This document shows positions 53,381-62,447 of a DNA stretch of 64,000 nt, in pieces; the stretch's first letter is position 1, and every line of letters starts with the position of its first letter. The stretch covers positions 10,783,501-10,847,500 of the forward strand of contig NC_088342.1 in assembly GCF_036884655.1 (NCBI RefSeq), written 5' to 3'. The notes beneath the pieces were generated by a model, which searched no databases, was not told where the DNA came from, and saw only the letters and a list, made by a program, of their open reading frames with translations. The stretch comes from Musa acuminata AAA Group. Taxonomy: Eukaryota; Streptophyta; Magnoliopsida; Zingiberales; Musaceae. A program made the position numbers and the translations under genes.

Positions 53381-55496
53381 TGTTAGGATCGAGAGCACTA
53401 AGAGGGGGGGGGGGGGGGGTGGGGGGGTGAATTAGTGCAGCGGAAAACTTTCTGCGATTAAAACGAAAGCTGCGTTCGTTCGATAAAAAACGATTTACGT
53501 CTAAGTTCATATTTAGAAAGTTCTGAACTTAGAAACTTGTTCGTAAGATCGCAGAAGGCAGTAAGCAGTTATGATTGAAATCAAAATGTAAACGTAAACT
53601 GAAATATGATGATCGTACGAGAAAAGCTGATTTACGTCTAAACGCAGATTCGGAAAATTCTGAACTTAGAAACTTATTCGTAAGATCGCAGAAGGCAGTA
53701 AACAGTTATGATTGAAATCAAAACGTAAATGTAAACTGAAATATGATGATTGTACGAGGAAAGCCGATTTACGTCTAAACGCAGATTTACGTCTAAACGC
53801 AGATTTACGTTTAAATGCAGATTTACGTCTGAACCTAGAAACTCGTTCGTAAAATCGCAGAGGGCAGTAAGCTATTGAGAAGTTTGCAGTGAAGGTAAAA
53901 TACTCAAAGGAAATGCAAACCGAGATTTAGAGTGGTTCGGTCAATCTTGACCTACTCCACTTTTGGCTTCCTCCACCGACGAGGTCACCGACGTCAACTA
54001 GAGGCCTTCCTTCAATAGGCGAAGGCCAACCACCCTCTTACAGATTCACTCCTTTTGACGGGCTTAGGGGACAACCCTTACAAAAGTTTTCTCTCCTCTC
54101 TTTACAACTCAAACTTGAAGAATAGAAAGAGGAGAACTAGCAGTTTTGAGCTCTAAGAAACACAGAAAGACAACAAGATTTCGAGTGTGTGTTCTATTCT
54201 TTCAGTGCTGAATGGGTGGGGTATTTATAGGCCCCAACCCAGTTCAAATTTGGAGCTCAAATCTGTCAATTCCCGGAATTCCGGGATCAAGCGGTTGCAC
54301 CTCCTGACTGGGGCGGTTGCACCGCCTGGCAGAGCTCGAAGACTGAGCCTCTGGGCGGTGCCACCTCTGTCAGGGGTGGTTGCACCTCTCTGCCAGAGCT
54401 CGAAGACCGAGCTCAAGCGGTTGCACCACCTGACTGGAGAGGTTGCACCGCCTGGCAGAGCTCGAAACTTGAGCTCTGGCGGTGCTACCTCTTGACAGAA
54501 GAGGTTGCACCGCCCAGTCTCGCTCGGAGACTGAGCCCGGGGCGGTGCCACCTCTTGGCTGGGGCGGTTGCACCGCCCAGTCTCGCTGGGAGACATAGCC
54601 TGGGCGGTGCTACCTCCCTGCCTGGGCGGTTGCACCTCCCACAGCAACCTGGGTTCGAATGGGTTGATCCATTCGGCCCAATTTGAGTTCTTCAGGGGCC
54701 CAATTGCCCCAAGATTAAGCTAATGGGATCACCTCCCATTTCTAACTTAATCAATGTGCTAACTATGATTATTTCCTAAGACAAATTCTGCAGCTTGCTC
54801 CAGTGCGTCAATCGCTTCTTTCGGCGAGTTTCCGGCGAACTTCCGTCGATCATCCGACGAACCCTCGGTGATGCTCCTGCGGACTTCCGGCAAACTCCTG
54901 GACTTGCGACGATCCACTTGGCAAGTTCCGATGAGCTCCTTTGGCAAGCTTCTGGACTTCTCGGATTTGTTCCCGCAGAACCTCCGACGACTTTCCGAAC
55001 TTCCGTCGAGCTCTTGAACTCCCAACGTGATCATTGTCATGACTCCGGCGCAACTCCTGCTACATGTCTTTCTTCCATCGTAGTTAATCCTGCACACTCA
55101 AAACAAAAACTTCGATCGAGATAATTAATCCTAAGCAATTAATCAAGTTGTCCGGCATGTCATTGGTCCCTCGACGCTTCGTTCGATTCTTAGGCGCATC
55201 GTCCTTTCCTGCGGCCTATTGCCCAATCGGCCAGTTGGCTCCGCAACTCCGATATCCTTGGCACAATACCCGCTCTTCTTGGCCCGATGCCCGAGTCCAC
55301 GGCCCGAAGCCTTCTGTCGATACGTCGACCGATCCACCGGCCCGACGTCCAATCTTCTGACATGTTCCTCCAGCACAACATGGTTTTCCTGCTTTAATTG
55401 TCTCATCCTGATCGAAGCATCCTGCGTCACTCAAAATGCAGATTAAGTCATAAACATATATCAAGTAGTTTCATCATCAAAATACGAGATTCAACA
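53381..55496 (-). repeat. Sire-B 3' LTR (complete)
   Basis: Contains a 137-bp internal duplication (53,551 against 53,688), four short 'gatttacgtctaaacgca' units (53,765-53,830), the 63-bp minisatellite and a block of 'cgactttccg'-like words (54,800-55,030). Minus-strand TATA candidate TATAAATACC lies at 54,218-54,227. Confidence 0.82.
54290..54645 (-). repeat. 63-bp minisatellite inside the Sire-B LTR
   Basis: 'ggttgcaccgcc' starts recur at 54,315, 54,378, 54,441, 54,503, 54,566 and 54,628, spaced 62-63 bp. The unit alternates 'ggttgcaccgcc' with 'ggcggtgccacctc'. Cys/Arg/Pro-rich frames across it (54,187-54,686) are not genes. Confidence 0.88.
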
Positions 55497-56180
55497 ATCT
55501 CCCCCTTTTTGATGATGACAACCACTTGATGACGGAGTTAAACTTAACTCCCGAAGTTTAAACAAACTCCCCCTATCAATATACCATATTGATAGAAACT
55601 CTTAGGTTCAAAAATCTAAGCAACATGTCATCATAATCGGAGTTAACCTTAACTCCCAGAGTTTAAACAAACTCCTTCTATCAATATGCCATATTGATAG
55701 AAACTCTTGGATTCAAAAATCCAAGCAACATGTCATCATAAACTTATGCATAACATGTCATGTCATCAACATACTTCTCCCCCTTTATCATCAACAAAGC
55801 AATTTTGAGATGTTCAAGAAAGCAACTCTTGCTTCTTGAAATATAAGTTTTGCTAGATGTGCAAGTTAACTTTTTGCTTCTTGAGATAGGCAAGATAGCA
55901 TTCCTTGGTGATGTTCAATATAGCTAAGTTCTACATCATGCAAGCTAGTGAATTTTATAACATTTTAGAACATGCATAATCACCGAAGCATCATAAATTT
56001 TAATGATGTGCAAAATTACAAATTTTGCATGATTGTATTTGTGTGTCTTGAGATTTGCAAGATAGCACTTCTTGGTGATGTTCAAGATAGCAATTTATTC
56101 TTTTTTGAGAATGCAATTTTTGCTTTCTTCTTGAATTGTGCAAGCTAGCTATCTCCCCTTTTGTCATTGTCAAAAAGAAG
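55497..56180 (-). promoter_or_regulatory. Sire-B PPT and multiplied PPT-like sites
   Basis: The PPT next to the LTR reads CAAAAAGGGGGAGAT on the minus strand (55,497-55,511). Similar purine runs recur at about 55,567 (ATAGGGGGAGTT), 55,675, 55,777 (AAAGGGGGAGAA) and 56,155 (AAAAGGGGAGAT). Multiple PPT copies upstream of the 3' LTR are described for sireviruses. Confidence 0.65.
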
Positions 56181-57376
56181 GGTAAAACCCTTTACATCAA
56201 TTTTTAAATCATGACAAAGGTTAGTATCAATCTCATTTGTGCATCATTATATTTTCAAATTAAAACATGCACATTTTCAAAACATATAAACTCATTATTA
56301 TATGCATGATTCCAAATCATCATTCATATTATTTCAATCATTGTTTCACTCATCATTATAGCTTATCATTCATAATATGTAAAACCATCTAACATGATAC
56401 AATCATTTATTTCAAAATATTTATCACTATTTTTATGTATGATAATGAAGTATTCATGATACCGAACATTTATCATTTAAAGTATTCATGATACACATCA
56501 TACATTATCATAATAAAAAGCATATGCATCATTCCAAATCATAAATATTTCAAATCATCATGGTATTAATTTGTCACATTGCATCCTACCATGCATGATC
56601 GAAACTTCTCATTTGCATACATCAAAATAAATTCATGAATATCTCATGCATTCATATCATCACTTGAGGAATATTGAAAAGAAATAATTGGGTGATGAGA
56701 TAAATATTTCATGAATACAAATAATTGCATAAAAATCATATCATGAATACAAGGAATACAAGTCATAATCATTCAAGAGAAAAATCATAATTCATTTTCA
56801 ATTCATTCAATTTGATAAATCAAGATCATGATTTTGATAAAACTCATTTCAAATTTAAATCATCAAAATCATTTTTATGGCTCACAAAATTTATAACATA
56901 AATAGATTCATGATTTCATTGATAATATATTTTTTCAATTTTTAAGTGTTTCATTTTAAGTGGTCGATTTCATGTTAGCATGCCTTTTCATTTATGAAAA
57001 CATGCATCAATTTTTTTAAAGCCACTGTTATTATCATGAAAATCGATAATCCATAAATATCAAGAATCATCATACATAATTTCAAAATTATATACTCATT
57101 AATTAAACATGATTTCATATACTCAAAATCGAGAAATAACAATGGAAATCAACATGATACACATTATTACTTCTCAACCACATATAGCATAATTTCATAA
57201 GGTATTTTTAATCAAAATCATTTTGTTTATCATAAACATATAATTTTCATGATTATTTTCAAAATTACTAGAATGATAAGCATGATTCCTAATTGTTTGT
57301 ATTTTCATTATAAAATTATTAAACATGCAATTTTCAAGAAAATTAAATAAAAAAGAAAAATGCTTTATGAAAAGCA
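56181..57376. other. AT-rich non-coding interior of Sire-B
   Basis: Built of short 'atcatgataca', 'aaatcatcattcat' and 'tttcaaatca' words. No coding frame above 61 codons and no retroviral domain. It occupies the place where pol would be in an autonomous relative. Confidence 0.6.
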
Positions 57377-58298
57377 TCATGTAATTTCAAAGTAAATTAA
57401 AGGCATTTTGATTACCTCAACGTTGAAAGGCGTAAAGACATAGTTTGCCACCTCGCCTTTGTTGATTTTCTCATCGTCTTCGGAGGAGCTCGATTCATCC
57501 CAATTTTTGTTCTTCTTCTTGCGTTCAAAGTAAGTAGTTCCGTTCTTTTTACTTTTTAATTTTTGTTTCATTTGTAGTTTAAGTTCACCATCACTTGAGC
57601 TTATGCTCGAGTGGTCTTCAAATGTTCTATGTCCCAAATCCTTCCTGTTCTTTGGAAGGTGGTTCTCAAGTTCTTCACGTGCATTGCACGTCATTTCATA
57701 TGTGATCAATGAACCAATTAGTTCTAAGTGAAAAAATATTTAAATCTTTTGTTTCTTGTAAAGCCGTTACTTTTGAATCCCACTTCTTAGAAAGAGAACG
57801 CAAAATCTTGTTAACAAGTTCAGAATTCAAAAAACATTTGCCAAGAGCTCTTAAACCATTGACGACATCCGTAAAACGGGTGTACATGTCACCAATGGTT
57901 TCGCTTGGCTTCATTTGAAAAAGCTCGAAATCATGCAGTAAAGTATTAACTTTCGAGTCTTTGACTCTACTAGTTCCCTCGTGCGTGATTTCAAGAGTGC
58001 GCCAAATATCGAAAGCCGTTTCGCACAAAGAAACCCGATTGAACTCATTTTTGTCCAAAGCGCAAAATAAGGCATTCTTAGCCTTTGCGTTTACAGAAAA
58101 ATGCTTCTTCTCTAAATCCGACCATTCGATCATTGGAAGAGAAGACTTTGAAAAACCGTTTTCGACAAGATTCCAAAGTTCAACATCCATAGAAATAAGA
58201 AAGATCCTCATTCGGGTCTTCCAATAGGTGTAGTCCAATCCGTTAAACAACGGTGGACGAAAAATCGAAAAGCCCTCTTGAAAGCCATGAAGAGCCAT
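57377..58298 (-). pseudogene. Sire-B gag (one frameshift)
   Basis: 57,696-58,298 reads 200 codons: MALHGFQEGFSIFRPPLFNG, YTYWKTRMRIFLISMDVELW, ITHEGTSRVKDSKVNTLLHD, LRSLSKKWDSKVTALQETKD. A small frameshift near 57,720 moves the reading into 57,377-57,709 (YEMTCNAREELENHLPKNRK, then a Lys/Ser-rich stretch and GEVANYVFTPF). This is UBN2-type copia gag. No zinc knuckle is visible, and the frame ends shortly after EVANY, as in Sire-A. Confidence 0.8.
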
Positions 58299-58334
58299 TT
58301 CTCTCGGGTGTAAGTCCGAAATGAGAAATACCGG

Positions 58335-58346
58335 GCTCTGATACCA
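58335..58346 (-). promoter_or_regulatory. Sire-B primer binding site
   Basis: TGGTATCAGAGC on the minus strand, 2 nt from the 5' LTR start at 58,349; tRNA-iMet type. Confidence 0.88.
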
Positions 58347-58348
58347 AT

Positions 58349-58917
58349 TGTTAGGATCGAGAGCACAAAGAGGGGGGGGGGTGAATTAGTGCAGCGAAAA
58401 ACTTTCTGCGATTAAAACGAAAGCTGCGTTCGTTCGATAAAAAACGATTTACGTCTAAGTGCAGATTTAGAAAGTTCTGAACTTAGAAACTTGTTCGTAA
58501 GATTGCAGAAGGCAGTAAGCAGTTATGATTGAAATCAAAACGTAAACGTAAACTGAAATACGATGATCGTACGAGAAAAGCCGATTTACGTCTAAACGCA
58601 GATTCGGAAAATTCTGAACTTAGAAACTTATTTGTAAGATCGCAGAAGGCAGTAAACAGTTATGATTGAAATCAAAACGTAAACGTAAACTGAAATATGA
58701 TGATTGTACGAGGAAAGCCGATTTACGTCTAAACGCAGATTTATGTCTAAACGCATATTTACGTCTAAACGCATATTTACGTCTGAACCTTGAAACTCGT
58801 TCGTAAAATCGTAGAGGGCAGTAAGCTATTGAGAAGTTTGCAGTGAAGGTAAAATACTCAAAGAAAATGCAAACCGAGATTTAGAGTGGTTCGGTCAATC
58901 TTGACCTACTCCACTTT
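58349..58917 (-). repeat. Sire-B 5' LTR, truncated
   Basis: Matches the first ~570 bp of the 3' LTR, including the 137-bp duplication and short units, then switches at 'ccacttttg/actttgacctac' to Copia-C LTR sequence. About 1.5 kb of LTR is missing. Confidence 0.85.
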
Positions 58918-59227
58918 TGACTTTGACCTACATCCACAGACGAAAGAGGAGCAAATTACTATTGCAAAAGAGGGACAATTACAAATGCCTTAGGAAGATA
59001 TTCCTAGGCCATAAAACACCCGAAAATACTAAACAAGAAAAACCAAACTATAAGTCCAAACTATTTAACTGAGTATGGACTTAAACCAAAACAAACACTT
59101 AGGTTTTTCTTGTGGTGCCACTTGTGGTGCATATGACTTCAAAGCTCAGACCCTTATTTATAGTTCCAATACAAGACAACAAGTCTGATTTTCCCGATGT
59201 GGGACTATGAGACTTGCCAAACCAACA
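58917..59227 (-). repeat. Copia-C 3' LTR (5'-side truncated on plus coordinates)
   Basis: 311 bp aligning base for base with 62,137-62,447 at about 10 visible differences; ends GCCAAACCAACA. Confidence 0.82.
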
Positions 59228-59239
59228 AATCTCCACCTT

Positions 59240-59523
59240 GGCATGTCCCAACAAAACTTGCTCCACCTTCTTCATAAAAGCCCCAACGGGTAATCACCAA
59301 CAATGAACACCAACCAAGTCGAAGCACTGCTTGAACTTGTAAACCAGAAGAGGCTTCATAAGCATATCAACTGGATTGTCCTTCGTATGAATTTTCTAAA
59401 CAAGGACCTTTCCCTCAGCAATGATATCCCATTTGTATCCAACAATTTTCTTATCCGAAGGCGGCTTCACAAGATCTCAAGTTCTATTCCGATGGAGAGA
59501 CTCAATTTCTTCATTCATCGCAA
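59240..59523 (-). pseudogene. Copia-C RT start fused to RNase H end
   Basis: Read on the minus strand, RT N-terminal words ([27 protein letters not shown]) run directly into the terminal RNase H region (EGKVLVQKIHTKDNPVDML). The whole RT palm with YVDD and most of RNase H are absent. The fusion lies near 59,400-59,425. Confidence 0.7.
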
Positions 59524-60732
59524 TCAACCACTTAGCAGAATTATCACAAGAAACTGCATCTGAGTAGGAAGTATGCTCACCAACTTCACTTGTCTCTTTT
59601 GCAACAGACAAAGCATATGCAACCAAATTTGCATATCTTTGTGGTGGTCGAATATTTCTCTGTGGTCTATCTTGGCTATGGAATATTGCTCTTCCTCTGG
59701 ATCATCTGCGTCAGTAGACTCGGGACCACCTACTGGCATTCTTTGAGTAGAAGAGTTCGACTTAAAAGAATCTGAACTACCAATCTCAAGCTCCATAAGC
59801 TTCTGCGCACTATCATTTGTACAACTAGTAGAATCCTCTTTAGAAGATAACATAGACAATTCATCAAAAGTAACATCTCTACTGATTACAAATTTTGGGG
59901 ATTTGGGATCAGAACACCATAATCTGTATCCTTTCACCCCAGAAGCATACCCAAAGAAAATACATTTTTTAGCTCGAGGCTCTAATTTTCCTTCATTTAC
60001 ATGCATGTATGCTGGACACCCAAAAATTTTTAAATCAGAGTAATCAGTAGGAGTACCTGACCAAACTTCCTCCGGAGTTTTAAAGTTAAGTACTGCAGAA
60101 GGAGCGCGGTTGACAATGTAATAGGCCATATTAATCGCCTCTGCCCAAAAGTCCTTTGTCAACCCTGCATTTGAGATCATACACCTTGCTCTCTCCAAGA
60201 GTGTTCTGTTCATACGTTCGGCCACACCATTTTGCTGAGGCGTCATCCTAATAGTGCGATGCCGAACGATTCCTTCATTTTTGCAAAATTCATTAAAGTC
60301 ACATTCACAAAATTCCATGCCATTATCTGTTCGAAGCTGCTTAATATGTTTACCTGTTTGTTTCTCAATCAAAGTCTTCCATTGTTTAAAGGTTAGAAAA
60401 ACATCATTTTTATGCTTCAAAAAATAAACCCAAACTTTCCTGGAATAATCGTCAATGAAAGTCAACATATACCTAGCACCACCCTTAGACTGAACATGAG
60501 CTGGACCCCAAAGGTCTGAATGAATATAGTCAAGAGTACTTTTCGTTTTGTGAACTGCCGGAGAAGTGAAGCTAACTCTTTTCTGCTTTCCAAAAATGCA
60601 GTGTTCACAAAAATCAAGTGGCCCAGTACTCTGTCCGCAAAGTAGACCCCTTTCGCTCAATATGCTCAAACCTTTTTCGCTCATATGACCCAAACGCATA
60701 TGCCATAATTTGGTGATGTCAGAATCAGACAA
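59524..60732 (-). pseudogene. Copia-C integrase region
   Basis: 402 codons: zinc-binding domain ([28 protein letters not shown]) and core with [20 protein letters not shown] and [18 protein letters not shown] (D, D, E all present). Then [20 protein letters not shown] and a Ser-rich linker. A stop at about 60,773 separates it from the gag-protease frame; downstream it loses frame before the RT fusion. Confidence 0.82.
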
Positions 60733-60774
60733 TGATAATGACGAAACTGCAACCGAACCTGTGACAGTAGTTCC

Positions 60775-61656
60775 CTACAGAATATACAAGCTACCAGACC
60801 TACAAGCTTTCATAACAATAAGAGCACTTTTAGAAATTTTCATAACTCCACCTTCAGTTGTGTATTTACACCCAAGGGCCTCTAGGGTGCCTAAAGAGAT
60901 GAGATTCTTTTTTAAATCAGGAACATGTCTAACATTAGTGAGCGTCCTCACAATACCATCATGCATTTTAATTCGGATTGTGCCTCTACCAACAACATCA
61001 CATGCGACATTATTGCCCATTAAAACAATTCCACCATTACAAGATTCATATATGGAAAACAAATCCCTATTGGGACACATGTGATAAGAACAACCCGAAT
61101 CTAAAATCCATTCATTTTTAGACCTCATCCTGTCATCAATAGCAGAAAAAATATTTCCAACAATCTCATCAGTTGCTACACTAACTTCAGTGGATTCAGT
61201 AGTTTTATCAATAAATTTTTCCTTTTGTTTTAATTTATTTTTTAATTTAAAGCAATCAGATTTAATGTGCCCCATTTTATGACAATATCTGCATTCCAAA
61301 TTTCTATGTCTAGATTTAGATCTAGATTTAGATCTACTACTATCAAATTCTCTTTTATCCATTCTCCCCCTAACAACCAGACCCTCAGCCTGATTCTCTC
61401 TACTTTCCCCAGTGATATTCCTGTCTATTTGCTCCTTAGATTTCAGTGCAGATTTAATTTCTTGATACAAAACTGTTTCTTTTTCATAAATCAAAGTATC
61501 ACGGAAATGCTTAAAAGATTGGGGAAGAGAACACAAGAGTAACAAAGCCTTATCCTCATCATCAATTTTTGCATCTATATTCTCCAAATCCATAACTAAA
61601 GAATCAAACTTATCAAGATGCGAGAGTATAGATGTACCTTCAATCATCCGAAGCAT
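60775..61656 (-). pseudogene. Copia-C gag C-terminus and protease
   Basis: 293 codons. [16 protein letters not shown] is gag, [14 protein letters not shown] the zinc knuckle, and [17 protein letters not shown] the protease with [20 protein letters not shown] is the segment before integrase. It is offset from the gag start by a frameshift at about 61,645-61,660. Confidence 0.82.
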
Positions 61657-61990
61657 ATACAGACTCTTGCTTCAAGTAGAGACGATTCTCCACTGTCCTC
61701 TTCATGTACAAGGCTTTAAACTTGTCCCACATGCTCTTAGTCGTAGTCTCCGTAGCTACCTCCCGTAAAACCTCGTTAGAGAGATTTAGAATGATGCTTG
61801 ATCGGGCCTTTTTATCCACACCCGCAAGCTCTTCTTTTGACATATCATCTGGAATGCTCTCGACTCCCTGTAGTACCAAATCAACTCCATCTTGAACCAG
61901 AATGACCTCCATCTTGAGTTGCCACAAGCCGAAGTTGACATTTCTGTCGAATTTCTCGATAACAATCTTTGTTATTGTCATCGTTGCCAA
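61640..61990 (-). pseudogene. Copia-C gag N-terminus
   Basis: 116 codons from MATMTITKIVIEKFDRNVNF through WQLKMEVILVQDGVD to MWDKFKALYMKRTVENRLYL. This is the usual Tork-type gag start, 17 nt inside the PBS. Confidence 0.82.
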
Positions 61991-62006
61991 AAGATCCCGA
62001 AACCAA

Positions 62007-62018
62007 GCTCTGATACCA
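62007..62018 (-). promoter_or_regulatory. Copia-C primer binding site
   Basis: TGGTATCAGAGC on the minus strand, 3 nt inside the 5' LTR. Confidence 0.88.
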
Positions 62019-62021
62019 GTT

Positions 62022-62447
62022 TGTTAGAGCTAGCCCTAGGAAATTTACCACAAGGTAATTTTGACAACCCAACAAGACAATAAAACAGAAAGAATAAAAG
62101 CGAGACAAGAACACCAGATATACGTGGTTCGGTCAATTGACTTTGACCTACATCCACGGACGAAAGAGGAGCAAATTACTACTGCAAAAGAGTGACAATT
62201 ACAAATGCCTTAGGAAGATGTTCCTAGGCTATAAAACACCTGAAAATACTAAACAAGAAAAACCAAACTATAAGTCTAAACTATTTAACTGAGTATGGAC
62301 TTAAACCAAAGCAAACACTTAGGTTTTTCTTGTGGTGCCACTTGTGATGCATCTGACTTCAAAGCTCAGACCCTTATTTATAGTTCCAATATGAGACAAC
62401 AAGTCTGATTTTCTCGATGTGGGACTATGAGACTTGCCAAACTAATT
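62022..62447 (-). repeat. Copia-C 5' LTR
   Basis: Starts TGTTAGAGCTAGCCC. Its far end reads ...CCAAACTAATT where the other LTR has ...CCAAACCAACA, so the terminal CA is mutated or trimmed. Confidence 0.8.

Larger units (their letters stand above)
53381..58917 (-). mobile_element. Sirevirus-like element without pol, 'Sire-B', inserted in Sire-A
   Basis: Left (3') LTR 53,381-55,496 (2,116 bp, TGTTAGGATCG to GATTCAACA); internal 55,497-58,348; right (5') LTR only from 58,349 to about 58,917, where it is fused to Copia-C. PBS at 58,335-58,346, PPT at 55,497-55,510. The very long LTR, gag type and several extra PPT-like sites fit the sirevirus/Maximus lineage of Ty1/copia. Inside there is gag only: between gag and PPT are 1.9 kb of AT-rich non-coding DNA and no protease, integrase or RT. 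Confidence 0.82.
58917..62447 (-). mobile_element. Internally deleted Ty1/copia element (Tork-like), 'Copia-C'
   Basis: Left (3') LTR 58,917-59,227 lacks about 115 bp; right (5') LTR 62,022-62,447 is nearly full. PBS at 62,007-62,018, PPT-like GGTGGAGAT at 59,228-59,236 (minus). Internal order gag, protease, integrase is copia, but RT and RNase H are nearly all gone. No target duplication is visible, because the left end is a recombinant junction. Confidence 0.85.

Noticed and set aside
54187..54686. Cys-Asn-Arg-rich frames on the minus strand and the matching plus frame
   Set aside because: They are the 63-bp LTR minisatellite read in several frames.
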